Source: Nodularia sp. LEGE 06071 | Lineage (GTDB): Bacteria; Cyanobacteriota; Cyanobacteriia; Cyanobacteriales; Nostocaceae | Reading direction: 5' to 3' | Assembly (NCBI RefSeq): GCF_015207755.1 | Contig: NZ_JADEWH010000021.1 | Span: 1-64,000 of the forward strand | DNA: 64,000 nt | In this document: one piece after another, positions 53,137 through 63,106 of the stretch | Layout of the letters: every line of letters begins with the position of its first letter | How positions within the stretch are numbered: position 1 is the stretch's first letter | Program-made: the position numbers and the translations under genes | The notes under the pieces: generated by a model | What the model saw: only the letters and a program-made list of their open reading frames with translations | Databases searched by the model: none | Told to the model about the DNA's origin: nothing

Positions 53137-53174
53137 TAAAACACCCATCATTAACAACTTGAGGTATAGCCACC

Positions 53175-54848
53175 GTGATTCCCGTAGACACACTACCAGA
53201 TCAACACAATAATAGCCTAAAATTTCCCACCAATCCCCACAGTCAAAACCTCACCTGGAAAGGTCCATTAGATAGTATATCCTTCCAGGAATCAGCCATC
53301 AAAAACAAACTATTAACATTAGATAAACCCTGCTACATCCTCAAAATTGCCGACAAAATCGGGGTCACAAACGAAGGCTACTTATGCCCTCCTGAAAACA
53401 AAACCACAACACAACCAGAACTCCTCACTTTTATTCCCCCAATCAATTTACAACAATTAGGAGACTCAAACTTCCTAGCTGCTCATGGCGTAAAATATGC
53501 CTATGTGACTGGTGCAATGGCTGGCGGAATAGCCTCCGAAGAAATGGTTATTGCATTAGGAAAAGCCAAAATATTGAGTTCATTTGGTGCAGGTGGCTTA
53601 CCTCCAGAACGTTTAGAAACAGCCATTAAACGCATTCAATCAGCTTTACCTCATGGCCCCTACGCTTTCAATTTAATTCACAGCCCTAACGACATGGCAA
53701 TTGAACGCCGTGCGGTGAACTTATACCTCAAATATCAAGTCAGAACCGTAGAAGCTTCAGCATTTTTAGATTTAACCCCCAACATAGTTTATTACCGTGT
53801 TGCCGGACTAAGTTTAAATGATGCCAATCAAATTGAAATCAAAAATAAAGTCATTGCCAAAGTTTCTCGACGAGAAGTAGCTAGTAAATTTCTCCAACCA
53901 GCACCAGCCAAAATACTTAAAGAACTGCTGGAACAAGGATTAATTACTGATTTACAAGCCAAACTTGCCACTAAAGTACCGATGGCTGATGATATCACCG
54001 TCGAAGCTGATTCTGGCGGACATACAGATAATCGTCCTTTAGTCTGTTTATTGCCTTCTATTATTAGTTTGCGGAATGAAATCCAAGAACAATTTCATTA
54101 CGAACAACCAATTAGAATTGGAGTAGCTGGCGGAATTGCCACACCAGAATCAGCCTTAGCAGCTTTTATGATGGGTGCTGCTTATATCATGACTGGCTCA
54201 ATTAATCAGTCCTGCGTTGAATCTGGAGCTTGTGATTATACCAAAAAATTACTAGCTCAAGCTGAAATGGCGGATATGATTATGGCTCCAGCCGCCGATA
54301 TGTTTGAAATGGGCGTGAAACTGCAAGTCCTCAAACGTGGCACAATGTTTCCCATGCGAGCGCAAAAGTTGTATGAATTGTACCGCAACTATAACTCAAT
54401 TGAAGAAATTCCCCTAGCAGAAAGAGAGAAATTAGAAAAGCAAATTTTTCGCAAAACTCTGGCTGAAGTATGGGAAGGAACAGCAAGTTATTTATCCCAG
54501 AAAAATCCTGAAAAACTAGGCAAAGCAGTTAATAATCCGAAGCTGAAAATGGCGTTAATTTTTCGCTGGTATTTAGGATTATCTTCCCGTTGGTCTAGTT
54601 CGGGTGAAAAAGGTAGAGAAGTTGATTATCAAATTTGGTGTGGCCCAGCAATGGGTAGTTTTAATGATTGGGTGCGAGGTTCTTATTTAGCTGAACCAAA
54701 TAATCGTCGGGTAGTTGATGTTGCTCATCACATCATAACTGGAGCCGCATTTTTATATCGCATTCAAAGCTTGAAAATTCAAGGAATGCAAATCCCCGAT
54801 GATTACAGTCAATATTGCCCAGATTTTCCTCAATTATTGGAGATGTAA
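53175..54848 (+). CDS. hglA: HglA: PfaD-like enoyl reductase (nitropropane dioxygenase family)
   Basis: A 557-residue FMN-dependent TIM-barrel protein of the PfaD type, which supplies the trans-acting enoyl reductase for Pfa-like synthases. Visible blocks: [74 protein letters not shown] (flavin-site region) and [31 protein letters not shown]. The start is GTG at 53175. It ends two bases before hglB, so translation is probably coupled. The gene name follows the order in Anabaena 7120 (alr5356), from memory; function from the PfaD family is firm, the symbol less so. Confidence 0.85.
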   Translation: MIPVDTLPDQHNNSLKFPTNPHSQNLTWKGPLDSISFQESAIKNKLLTLDKPCYILKIADKIGVTNEGYLCPPENKTTTQPELLTFIPPINLQQLGDSNFLAAHGVKYAYVTGAMAGGIASEEMVIALGKAKILSSFGAGGLPPERLETAIKRIQSALPHGPYAFNLIHSPNDMAIERRAVNLYLKYQVRTVEASAFLDLTPNIVYYRVAGLSLNDANQIEIKNKVIAKVSRREVASKFLQPAPAKILKELLEQGLITDLQAKLATKVPMADDITVEADSGGHTDNRPLVCLLPSIISLRNEIQEQFHYEQPIRIGVAGGIATPESALAAFMMGAAYIMTGSINQSCVESGACDYTKKLLAQAEMADMIMAPAADMFEMGVKLQVLKRGTMFPMRAQKLYELYRNYNSIEEIPLAEREKLEKQIFRKTLAEVWEGTASYLSQKNPEKLGKAVNNPKLKMALIFRWYLGLSSRWSSSGEKGREVDYQIWCGPAMGSFNDWVRGSYLAEPNNRRVVDVAHHIITGAAFLYRIQSLKIQGMQIPDDYSQYCPDFPQLLEM

Positions 54849-54850
54849 AA

Positions 54851-56344
54851 ATGACTTTTAAACAAGCTTATAGTGCAGCCGACATTCAAGCATGGTTGGT
54901 GACTAATTTGGCTGAATTAATTGGGGTAGAAACTGATGAGATAGACATCAGCGAGAATTTAGAAACCTATGGTTTAGATTCCGCGCAAGCCATGACTTTG
55001 GTAGGCAAATTAGAAAAATTGTTGGGATTTCAACCATCACCTGTTCTGCTATGGCACTACCCTAATATTGATGCTCTTTCACAGCGTTTAGCTGAAGAAT
55101 TACAAGAAGGTTTAGAGGTTAAAGACGGTCAAGTTAACACTTCAGTTGTAAATTTGGCAGATGAAGTTGTCCTTGACCCCACTATTCATCCTAGTCATGC
55201 AGTGAGTGTGTTTACGGGTGAACCAAAGCATATCTTTTTAACCGGGGGAAGTGGCTTTTTAGGCGCTTTTATGATCCGGGAACTACTACAAGAAACCGAT
55301 GCGGATATATATTGCTTAGTCCGGGCTGATAATGCCGCAGAAGGCAAAAGCAAACTGCAAAAGAATTTAGAACAGTATGCAATTTGGGATGAGAAATTTA
55401 ATTCTCGAATTATTGCTATTGTTGGTGATTTAGCTCAACCACTTTTGGGTATTCCCTCTGAGCAGTTCCACATCTTAGCTAGCAATATAGATACCATTTA
55501 TCACAGTGCGGCTTTGCTGAATTATGTTTATCCTTATTCAGCACTAAAAACAGCTAATGTTTTAGGAACTCAAGAAATTTTGAGATTAGCTTGTCAGACT
55601 AAAGTCAAGCCTGTGCATTATGTTTCCAGTATTGCTGTTTTTGAATCGACTGCTTATGCTGGTCATCTCGTAGAAGAACAGGATGATTTTAATCATTGGG
55701 AAGGTATTTATCTTGGTTATTCTCAGACTAAATGGGTGGCAGAAAAGTTAGTCAAGGTTGCTCGTGATCGAGGTTTACCTGTAACTATCCACAGACCGCC
55801 ATTAATCTCAGGAGATAGCAAAACAGGTATTTGTAATACCCATGATTTTATCAATTTGATGACCAAAGGCTGTCTACAAATGGGAAGTTTCCCTGATGTA
55901 GATTATATGTTAGATATGTCGCCGGTGGATTATGTAAGTAAAGCCGTTGTTTACCTATCTAGACAAAAACAATCCATTGGGAAAGCATTCCATTTACAAC
56001 ATCCTCAACCCATTTCTTTGAAAGATTTAGTTGAATGGGTGCGGTCTTTTGGTTATCCGGTGGAGATGATTCCCTACGAACAATGGCAATCAGAGTTAAT
56101 CAATAATGTCTCTTCTGTTGAGAATCCTTTATACACCCTGCGTCCTTTTTTACTAGAGCGTTGGTCTGATGAACAATTAACTATTCCAGATTTGTATCTG
56201 CAAGCTAGACGACCAACTATTAGCTGTCAGGAAACTCTGAAAGCTCTCGCAGGTAGTTCTATTGTTTGTCCACCAATTGATTCCCAATTACTCATGACTT
56301 ACACTTCCTACTTAATTCAGACTGGCTTTTTGACTCTTGCCTAG
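54851..56344 (+). CDS. hglB: HglB/HetM: ACP and thioester reductase
   Basis: 497 residues. An N-terminal acyl carrier domain (about 1-85; Ser44 in YGLDSAQAM) is followed by a Lys2/CAR-type thioester reductase: [18 protein letters not shown] (NADPH loop), [29 protein letters not shown] and [14 protein letters not shown] (Tyr-Lys). It releases the finished acyl chain reductively, giving the aldehyde or alcohol end of the heterocyst glycolipid aglycone. I chose the ATG at 54851; the longer reading overlaps hglA by 34 bp and adds 12 atypical residues. The Anabaena homologue (hglB/hetM, alr5357) is required for glycolipid synthesis. Confidence 0.92.
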   Translation: MTFKQAYSAADIQAWLVTNLAELIGVETDEIDISENLETYGLDSAQAMTLVGKLEKLLGFQPSPVLLWHYPNIDALSQRLAEELQEGLEVKDGQVNTSVVNLADEVVLDPTIHPSHAVSVFTGEPKHIFLTGGSGFLGAFMIRELLQETDADIYCLVRADNAAEGKSKLQKNLEQYAIWDEKFNSRIIAIVGDLAQPLLGIPSEQFHILASNIDTIYHSAALLNYVYPYSALKTANVLGTQEILRLACQTKVKPVHYVSSIAVFESTAYAGHLVEEQDDFNHWEGIYLGYSQTKWVAEKLVKVARDRGLPVTIHRPPLISGDSKTGICNTHDFINLMTKGCLQMGSFPDVDYMLDMSPVDYVSKAVVYLSRQKQSIGKAFHLQHPQPISLKDLVEWVRSFGYPVEMIPYEQWQSELINNVSSVENPLYTLRPFLLERWSDEQLTIPDLYLQARRPTISCQETLKALAGSSIVCPPIDSQLLMTYTSYLIQTGFLTLA

Positions 56345-56893
56345 TTGATTGTCTAGGTAAGAAGTATCAAATCGACCTCATACCATTTATTTCCTTGTTT
56401 CTTTGTGTACTTTTCCTCGCGGAGAGGCTACGCGTTTGCCTAGTGTCTCGTCATAAAATGTGGTTTGTTACTCCTATAATTCTGTGCATTTGCATACAGC
56501 ATTGATGTAACTACCATGTATTAACAAAAGAGAGAAAGGAGTAGAGACGTTTCATGAAATGTCTCTACTTTATTTGTAAAAGAAAGATTTAAGTTTAATT
56601 TCGTTTAGTTATTTGTTCTTGCTCTATCATAGTAATTACTATAAAGATTTATGTAAGCAAATACATCAATGTAAAAATTAAATGTAAAGGAATTTGATTG
56701 AGATAATTTTGTACAATGGGTAAGACTTTGATGAACTTTTAAATTTGTTGAAATTTGATCACACAAGCAGTTCAAAGGGTAAGGAACTGCAATAATTTTA
56801 GGAGTTTCAAGCACAATTATCAAACTGGACATCACGGAAAGCCACAGTCAATGCCAGGCAGACCGATAGAATTGAATTCACCAATCTTCTGAA
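56345..56893. other. Spacer between hglB and the SDR gene
   Basis: 549 bp without a convincing gene. 56400-56440 carries a fragment of the CTTTGTGTAC / CGCGGAGAGGCTACGCG repeat type, the latter a small hairpin. 56541-56570 has a hairpin (GTAGAGACGTTTCATGAAAC, then GTCTCTAC; arms GTAGAGAC..GTCTCTAC) followed by TTTATTTG; it may terminate the hgl transcript. The promoter of the SDR gene should lie between 56600 and 56890. Confidence 0.5.
56544..56573 (+). terminator. Possible terminator after the hgl genes
   Basis: The arms GTAGAGACGTTTCAT and ATGAAATGTCTCTAC form a long, nearly perfect stem followed by TTTATTTG on the plus strand. It lies about 200 bp after the hglB stop, with no other gene between, so it may end the hglE-D-C-A-B message. 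Confidence 0.55.
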
Positions 56894-57697
56894 ATGAACA
56901 CAACAAACCAGGTTCAGTACAAACAAACCGCTCTTATTACTGGGGCGGCGGGTGGAATTGGCTACGAACTAGCACATATTTTTGCTTCTCATAATTACAA
57001 TTTGGTATTAGTAGACCGAATTGGGATCAAGCTTGAAGAAATTGCGCTAAAATTTCAAGCAGAATTTGGCAATTTGGTGACAACTATTGTCAAGGATTTG
57101 TCTATATCCACATCTCCGCAAGAAATTTTTACGGAGTTGCAAGCAGCAAACATTACGGTTGATGTGCTGGTGAATAATGCTGGATTTGGTATTTACGGAT
57201 TATTTAATGAAACAGACCTCGCGGCTGAATTGGAAATGCTCCAACTAAATGTGGTGTGTCTCACCCATTTAACTAAGCTCTTCCTGAAGGATATGGTCAA
57301 GCAAGGTCAGGGCAAAATATTAAACGTTTCTTCGGCTGCGGCTTTTCAACCAGGCCCGTTGATGGCAGTCTATTTTGCTACTAAGGGTTATATCTTATCA
57401 TTTTCAGAAGCGATCGCTAATGAATTAGAAGGTACAGGTGTGACAGTGACGGTGCTTTGTCCAGGCTCAACCGCATCTGCCTTTCATGAACGCACCGGGA
57501 TGGCAGACTCGAAACTGCTCAAGGGTAAAAGGATGATGGATGCCGCAACAGTTGCTAAAATTGGCTATGCGGGTTTAATGAAAGGTCAAACCATTGTCAT
57601 TCCTGGTCTAATCAATCAAATCCTGGCAAAAAGCGTCAGTTTTACACCCAGAAAGCTAGTAACCAAAATTGTCAGAAATATGCAAGAAGATAAATAA
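56894..57697 (+). CDS. Short-chain dehydrogenase/reductase in the hetN position
   Basis: A 267-residue classical SDR of the DltE/YqjQ type. Cofactor loop ALITGAAGGIGYELAHIFAS, VLVNNAGFGIYG, catalytic Ser in LNVSSAAAFQ, YFATKGYILS (Tyr-x-x-x-Lys) and CPGSTASAFHERTG. In Anabaena, hetN (also an SDR, a pattern inhibitor of heterocyst formation) lies between hglB and hetI. The present protein is clearly different: the ERGSGR peptide of HetN is KQGQGK here, and the C-terminus is not HetN-like. I therefore do not call it hetN. A reductive role in glycolipid synthesis is possible by context. Confidence 0.85.
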   Translation: MNTTNQVQYKQTALITGAAGGIGYELAHIFASHNYNLVLVDRIGIKLEEIALKFQAEFGNLVTTIVKDLSISTSPQEIFTELQAANITVDVLVNNAGFGIYGLFNETDLAAELEMLQLNVVCLTHLTKLFLKDMVKQGQGKILNVSSAAAFQPGPLMAVYFATKGYILSFSEAIANELEGTGVTVTVLCPGSTASAFHERTGMADSKLLKGKRMMDAATVAKIGYAGLMKGQTIVIPGLINQILAKSVSFTPRKLVTKIVRNMQEDK

Positions 57698-57715
57698 GAG
57701 GTGACAAGATACTCA

Positions 57716-58435
57716 TCAGTATTGCCAACACTTTAAATGATAACCAGAACCTGCCACAACCACCGCAGCAAGATAATCCTGAGCCGGTGTTAGCTCGAAG
57801 AGACTCCAATCTTCAGATGTCTTTAACTGGGCGGGTTCTGTGCAATTGAGTAGGATTTCAATTTGTTCTAACTGAGCTAGTCCTTCTCCAGTTGCTTTTA
57901 AATACGCTTCCTTACAAGTCCAATAACGAAAAAATATTTCTTGCTGTTGCTGAGGAGATAGCGATCGCATTAAAGCATATTCTCTCGGTAAAAAAAACCT
58001 TTTGGCCAGGGCTTCCACATCAGACATGGGGCGAATACACTCTAAATCTATGCCGATTTGACCGTGATAATTCACCGCACACAGAGCTAACCCCTGGGAA
58101 TGAGACAAATTAAACCATAAGCCACTGTGAGCTAAAGTAGCCGCTAATACTGGTTTGCCACGCTCTTGATAATCAAACATTACTTGTTGCGGCTCAATAC
58201 CCAAGTAGCTGCCCAATATATTCCGCAGGATACCACGACCCGCAATAAAACGCTGGCGATGCTCCGGAAAATGGAATCGGTTAGCACGAGAAACTTCGTC
58301 ACTGGAGAGAGTGAAGAGCAAATTTTGTCGCTGTGCTTCTGGGACATCAAGGTGAATGCGCCAGATATGGACATCATTTGCTAATAAAGTCAAATTGGTC
58401 GGTACAGGTAGCCACAAATGATTAAGAGCTGTCAT
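57716..58435 (-). CDS. hetI: HetI, Sfp-type 4'-phosphopantetheinyl transferase
   Basis: A 239-residue Sfp-class enzyme. It has FHFPEHRQRFIAGRGILRNI at the N-terminal half, the Mg-binding IGIDLECIRPM and the signature YWTCKEAYLKATGEGL. It transfers the 4'-phosphopantetheine arm from CoA to the ACP serines, here Ser1327 and Ser1466 of HglE and Ser44 of HglB by inference. It is convergent with the SDR gene (about 18 bp apart), the same orientation as hetI has beside the hgl genes in Anabaena. Cyanobacteria often have a single such enzyme, so it may also activate fatty acid ACP. Confidence 0.92.
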   Translation of the reverse strand: MTALNHLWLPVPTNLTLLANDVHIWRIHLDVPEAQRQNLLFTLSSDEVSRANRFHFPEHRQRFIAGRGILRNILGSYLGIEPQQVMFDYQERGKPVLAATLAHSGLWFNLSHSQGLALCAVNYHGQIGIDLECIRPMSDVEALAKRFFLPREYALMRSLSPQQQQEIFFRYWTCKEAYLKATGEGLAQLEQIEILLNCTEPAQLKTSEDWSLFELTPAQDYLAAVVVAGSGYHLKCWQY

Positions 58436-58541
58436 TGATTAAATGATTCACATTAAATTGGCATTTTGGCACACCTAATTTGAAAAGAATAGATACACTC
58501 TTAATGTGGGATACATTTCATGTGCAAAGTACTAAAAATCG

Positions 58542-58574
58542 AAATCCCTCGACTAATTAGCGAGGGATTTTTTA
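58542..58574. terminator. Rho-independent terminator-like hairpin
   Basis: A perfect 10-bp stem AAATCCCTCG / CGAGGGATTT around ACTAATTAG, with a T-run on the plus-strand side and a weaker one (CGATTTTT) on the minus side. It lies 50 bp downstream of the minus-strand PEP-CTERM-like gene and probably separates it from hetI. Confidence 0.7.
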
Positions 58575-58624
58575 TTTAAGCGATCGCTGCCTGATATCCA
58601 GTGACGATTCCAGCCGAATTAAAA

Positions 58625-59959
58625 TTAGCTCTTCGTCTGCACAAGCCTCTGTTTATAATCAAGCATACCCAATGCCATAGTTAACAGCAGTAGAGCGCTC
58701 AACGCTGATGGCTCTGGTACCTTCGTCACCGGAGGTGTTTCTGGGGGAACCTCTATGATCTCCGGCGGTGTTTCTGGGGGAACTGTCACAGGTGGTATTT
58801 CTGGGACAACACCGATTACCGGGGGTGTTTCTGGCGGAACCTCTACAATCACCGGGGGTGTTTCTGGGGGAACTGTCACCGGAGGTATTTCTGGGACAAC
58901 ACCAATCACCGGAGGTGTTTCTGGCGGAACTTCTACAATCACAGGCGGCTGATTATCCCCGTCGCCTCCGGCGTTAAAAAGAAGCCAAAGAAGAGGCAGT
59001 AAGGCGGTATAAGGTAGCCAGGGAATGACTGTTGCCGGCGCTAAAACTTCACCAAAGGTAGGCGGAACAAAGCCAGTCACGATCTCGCCTCCCCCAATTG
59101 GGGGAATTGCACCCACAAAAGTATCCCCAGATAGAGGTGCGAACCCTACTTCAGATGTAGGTAGATTAATTGGTGTGCGTCCAAACCAACCGTCATTAGT
59201 AACGCCTGGAGAGTAGGGAAAAGAAAGTACTCTTAAAACGCTTTGCCTCAATCCGGCTTCATTACCACTATTTAAGTAACGTATCCCCTGAGAAATATTA
59301 TCCACATAAAACTTGGTCATCTGTGGGGGCAAATCCAAAGACCTAATTTGCTGTTCCAGGTTGGGAACTTTGGCGGCTTCTTCAAAGAGGACACGTCCGT
59401 AAGCGTATTTCAGATTTAGCAATCCATCACGAGGACTGATTTCTCTGGCTCTCGATGACTGAGACCAGGCAAAATTATTGGTGACACTTTTGAGGCCTGA
59501 TAAAGGACTGCGACTGGCAGGCTCTCCCAGAACATATCGAGATCCGTCGAGAATGGTGGGATCTTCATTCCTCCAAAAAGAGGCATAGGGAATATTCGGT
59601 AGCTGAGGATTATTATCGTAAAAAGCAGCAAACTTATTGTAGTTATCTTGACCACCAGCAGCTCGGATCAACATATCTTGGTAGTTAGTGCCATTAGACT
59701 GACTGATGATCCTCTCCACTACTGTTCCAGTTTTGTTACAGCCCAGACCAGATCCCACACTACAGTCAGGCATAATCCGCATCTGGCGCATATTCTGATT
59801 ATTCTGACGCTGAAACTGGAGAAACTCTGACTCTTGTCCTTTGGGGATAGAACGACTTTCGTTGACGCGTAACTGTGCAGTCGCTGATTCGCAAATTGCC
59901 AGCACTACCGCCAAAGACGAGAATAAGATTGCAATGCTTTTAAAACTTGATTTGGACAC
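58625..59959 (-). CDS. Exported PEP-CTERM-like protein with proline-rich repeats
   Basis: 444 residues. Signal peptide (SFKSIAILFSSLAVVLAICE, then SATAQ), a 250-residue globular domain of unknown fold, a hydrophobic stretch (IPWLPYTALLPLLWLLF), two perfect-looking 30-residue repeats built from PPETPPVIVEV, PPETPPVIGVV and PEIPPVTV (about 345-410), and a C-terminal sorting-like tail: VPEPSALSALLLLTMALGML and basic residues. The tail fits the PEP-CTERM signal processed by exosortase. I chose GTG at 59959, which has GAGG seven bases upstream and begins the signal peptide; the GTG at 59989 adds ten odd residues. Function unknown. Confidence 0.75.
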   Translation of the reverse strand: MSKSSFKSIAILFSSLAVVLAICESATAQLRVNESRSIPKGQESEFLQFQRQNNQNMRQMRIMPDCSVGSGLGCNKTGTVVERIISQSNGTNYQDMLIRAAGGQDNYNKFAAFYDNNPQLPNIPYASFWRNEDPTILDGSRYVLGEPASRSPLSGLKSVTNNFAWSQSSRAREISPRDGLLNLKYAYGRVLFEEAAKVPNLEQQIRSLDLPPQMTKFYVDNISQGIRYLNSGNEAGLRQSVLRVLSFPYSPGVTNDGWFGRTPINLPTSEVGFAPLSGDTFVGAIPPIGGGEIVTGFVPPTFGEVLAPATVIPWLPYTALLPLLWLLFNAGGDGDNQPPVIVEVPPETPPVIGVVPEIPPVTVPPETPPVIVEVPPETPPVIGVVPEIPPVTVPPETPPEIIEVPPETPPVTKVPEPSALSALLLLTMALGMLDYKQRLVQTKS

Positions 59960-60020
59960 GATACACCTCAAATAAACCACACAGGACACTTACCAATCGC
60001 AATCAAAAACTGGGTATTAT

Positions 60021-60704
60021 TCAACGGCTCAGTTTCAACTTATCTCTCAAAGATGGTTGTATTCCACTCTTTACAGATCCAGCATTCAAGTTATTAGGTG
60101 CTTGAATATTAATTGTGATTGCCGTACCGTTGAGTTCTCCTCCTGAGAGTGCGTGGTACATAACTAATGCACGATTCGGTTGGTCAAAAAGAAACCCACG
60201 ACGTGAGGCTTGTATCTTCTCGTTCTTGACCAGGGAAACGAAAGCTTCTAAGTATCTCCGGACACTTTGACGGTTATCTGGACTGGTATTCATATGATTC
60301 TCAACCAGGGTCATAAAGAAGTCAATGCTCCGACTTTCTTGTCCCTCAATTAAATTGCCATTCTCTAGAAAAGAACTTCCAATCAACTGTCCATCCTGTT
60401 CTTGAACCTTAAACAGGGTATAGTATCGATCTGGTCGTGTCGGGTCGTTCACGTAACATACCCAACCACCTTCTTCACTCTGTATAAAACCTTCCTCAGC
60501 CAAATAAGCAAAAAAAGCATTACTTTGTTGAATTGGTGGTGTCGGTAATAAATCTGCAACTGCATCTAAAGAGCAAATTTTCTGGGTAATTTGTTGTTGT
60601 TCAGGAATAACAATAGTCTCCTGTGCAATGGTAGTACCAGACATTGCAGCCAAACCCAATACTTGCAGAAGGAATGCGCTAGCTAAGTGAACAATTATCT
60701 TCAT
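60021..60704 (-). CDS. Secreted protein of unknown function
   Basis: 227 residues with a clean signal peptide (MKIIVHLASAFLLQVLGLAA, then MSGTTIAQ). The mature part has two Cys (KICSLDAV and GWVCYVND), possibly a disulfide, and no family I recognise. I chose the ATG at 60704, preceded by GAGG-like AGAGGAAA; the longer form has 21 extra basic residues. It lies about 60 bp upstream of the PEP-CTERM-like gene on the same strand, so the two exported proteins are probably co-transcribed. Confidence 0.75.
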   Translation of the reverse strand: MKIIVHLASAFLLQVLGLAAMSGTTIAQETIVIPEQQQITQKICSLDAVADLLPTPPIQQSNAFFAYLAEEGFIQSEEGGWVCYVNDPTRPDRYYTLFKVQEQDGQLIGSSFLENGNLIEGQESRSIDFFMTLVENHMNTSPDNRQSVRRYLEAFVSLVKNEKIQASRRGFLFDQPNRALVMYHALSGGELNGTAITINIQAPNNLNAGSVKSGIQPSLRDKLKLSR

Positions 60705-61795
60705 TTTTTTTCCTCTTTTTTGATTTTTGGTGGTGAATATGACTCTTTTTTTAAAACAAATCCTCAACTAAACCTCATAGGGTGAAAATTAACATTCATT
60801 TTTTTCAGTTTTAACGGTTGTCATGCCGACTTATTTATACAAAAAATTAAGTTTTCGTGGATGGCAAAGGTAATCATTCAAAAATAGCTAATAGAATTCT
60901 GTGAATCAGATCCAAAATTTAGCATTGGTAACAGTAGTCATATCTGCTAACACTTATCACTTTTAACACACAAAAAACCAAAATTTGAAATATTGCCGAC
61001 TTTGGCTTTAACTTTTTCCTATATGAATTTTTGCCATGTAAAACCACCTTATGTAAATCGCCCATTTTTCTCTCATTAGACTCCTGAATGGTAGCTGGAC
61101 TCTGCCGAGTAGAACAGATGTGCGCTGGAAGCAAGACTCAAAATGTAGCCGGAAACACTGATGATTTCGTTGACTTACACAAGTTTTCGATTTAATAACG
61201 TTATGTCGCTACTAATATTTCAGTGAGCATTATTACTTGAGTTCAGCACAAACGGCAAACAGCTGCTTGGTGCATCCCTAATTTTAGAAGGTCAATATGC
61301 TGCCAAAAGCTGTCTGCTTTGATTTTTGACGCTTTTTTAAGTTTTTTGACATATATGTGGGATAGCTCACCGCTTTCTTGGTGATTGGTAGTGTACTCAT
61401 GTATTTTTTAAAGCCAGCCTGTTATCTGATCTATGTAAATAAATCTCTTTACATAGGGGTAATAGTACCATCAGGTAAAAAGAAAAAAATACACTATGTA
61501 CAACTTTCAAAATTGAACACTGTTAATTTCATGGAAAATTTATTTAAAAATCAGCAATTTATCTCTCAATAGCGAGGATGCATTGCATTTACGCCAATAA
61601 ATTACCTAATTAAGCTATGTAAAGGCAACCCCGTAATATAGCACAAAACGACAGAATAAGCTATAATCTGTCCAAAATTCTGACGTTCACTTTGTAAAGC
61701 CCCATATCTAACAGGGCTGACGCTCACTGGGATGGCTTCACTTCGCACCATAAGGACAAAGTGATAAATTTTCGCGGCTACCGACTTAAGTTGCT
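60705..61795. other. Long spacer without recognised genes
   Basis: 1.09 kb. Small ORFs at 60919-61134 and 61378-61572 have no ribosome-binding site or recognisable features and look accidental. Near the right end, 61687-61764, a 78-bp segment is bounded by TCACTTTGT / ACAAAGTGA, a possible small palindromic element. The rest is unexplained AT-rich DNA. Confidence 0.45.
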
Positions 61796-62812
61796 TTAAA
61801 TTGAATAATACAGGGGAAAAGACCTGGCATCCTTGGGCTTCACATACACCCGATCCTGTGGTTCTAACTGTAACTCGTTAAAGCGATCGCGTGTTAAATG
61901 CGCTGCTACCACTTGCCCATCATCCAACGTTAATTCTATCTGAATTTCCCAACCCAAATGTATCAACCGCGTGACTGTAGCTGCTGCGGTGGTACCATTA
62001 GCCTGTCTTTCAATCACTACATCTTGCGGTCGTAAAAATACTTGGCTATTTGGCGAATCAAAGTCACTGCTCTGAAAAATCTTGGAGGTATTGGATAAGA
62101 CATTTACCGGGCCAATGAAGCTCATGACAAATGCTGTAGCTGGATTGTCATAAATTTGTGCTGGTGTTCCTACCTGTTCTACACGCCCTTTATTCATCAC
62201 CACAACTTCATCGGAAACTTCCATAGCTTCTTCTTGGTCGTGGGTGACGAAAACAGTGGTAACATGGACTTCATCATGGAGGCGGCGTAACCATGCTCGT
62301 AAATCTTTACGGACTTTGGCATCCAGTGCGCCAAATGGTTCATCAAGTAATAGTACGTTAGGTTCTACAGCCAGCGCCCTGGCTAATGCTACTCGTTGTC
62401 TTTGACCACCGGAAAGTTGTGACGGATAGCGATCGCCTAATCCACTCAATTGGACTAACTCTAATAACTGATCTACCCGCCCCTTAATCTTCTTCGCTGG
62501 TGCTTTGCGAATTTCTAAACCAAAAGCAATATTCTGTCGCACATTTAGATGCTTAAACAAGGCATAGTGCTGAAACACAAATCCAATATTTCGCTCTTGG
62601 ACACTTTGATGTGTAGCATCCTTACCAGTCAGCAAGATTTTGCCGCTATCTGGCATTTCCAAGCCGGCAATTAACCGCAGCAAAGTGGATTTACCAGATC
62701 CTGATGGCCCCAATAAAGCCACCAGTGAACCACTCTTGATTTCGAGATTCACCTGATCAACGGCTTGAAAGCTTCCGAAATTTTTAGATACATTCTCAAC
62801 TACTATGCCCAC
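61796..62812 (-). CDS. cysA: Sulfate/thiosulfate import ATP-binding protein CysA
   Basis: A 338-residue ABC importer ATPase. Walker [15 protein letters not shown]-loop [16 protein letters not shown], signature [15 protein letters not shown], Walker [12 protein letters not shown], His in [15 protein letters not shown], then a regulatory TOBE-like domain ([14 protein letters not shown]). The sequence fits CysA of sulfate/thiosulfate permeases; the HYALFKH segment and the C-terminal domain are typical. The partner genes (sbp/cysP, cysT, cysW) are not adjacent in this window, so it is either encoded alone or they lie elsewhere. Confidence 0.85.
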   Translation of the reverse strand: MGIVVENVSKNFGSFQAVDQVNLEIKSGSLVALLGPSGSGKSTLLRLIAGLEMPDSGKILLTGKDATHQSVQERNIGFVFQHYALFKHLNVRQNIAFGLEIRKAPAKKIKGRVDQLLELVQLSGLGDRYPSQLSGGQRQRVALARALAVEPNVLLLDEPFGALDAKVRKDLRAWLRRLHDEVHVTTVFVTHDQEEAMEVSDEVVVMNKGRVEQVGTPAQIYDNPATAFVMSFIGPVNVLSNTSKIFQSSDFDSPNSQVFLRPQDVVIERQANGTTAAATVTRLIHLGWEIQIELTLDDGQVVAAHLTRDRFNELQLEPQDRVYVKPKDARSFPLYYSI

Positions 62813-62917
62813 TGCTTTTTTGCACCTCTAAAACTCAATCTACGGATTGCTGGTAGGATTACCGTGCTTTACATATACCACAGATAATCTACTTTCGGTT
62901 AATTTGCATCAGACATT

Positions 62918-63106
62918 TTAGATGCAACTGCCACAATCGAGAAAACTACAATCAGCACCACTGCAATCAGGGTTAGTAGTTAGCATTTCAGCACAATTCG
63001 CGCCACACTCAACACCAGTCAGATAGTCATTACAGTCAAGATTGTTACTACTAGGGTTTTTCTGGTTCTTGTTTCTCGTCTGGCGATCGCCGATGCAAAA
63101 TATCAT
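62918..63106 (-). CDS. Possible small Cys-rich protein
   Basis: A 62-residue ORF with eight Cys in the C-terminal 40 residues (LDCNDYLTGVECGANCAEML, then DCSGADCSFLDCGSCI). The regular Cys-acidic pattern is unlike random translation and could bind metal or form disulfides. No ribosome-binding site is evident before the ATG and no family is recognised. It is divergent from chlP, about 250 bp apart. Confidence 0.4.
   Translation of the reverse strand: MIFCIGDRQTRNKNQKNPSSNNLDCNDYLTGVECGANCAEMLTTNPDCSGADCSFLDCGSCI

Noticed and set aside
56894-57697. Calling this SDR hetN from position
   Set aside because: The ERGSGR peptide and the HetN-type C-terminus are absent; position alone is not enough.
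58755-58977. Plus-strand ORFs with repeated GGVSGGT
   Set aside because: Antisense of the proline repeats in the PEP-CTERM-like gene.
61378-61572. Plus-strand ORF of 64 aa before cysA
   Set aside because: AT-rich, no ribosome-binding site, no recognised domain; likely chance.
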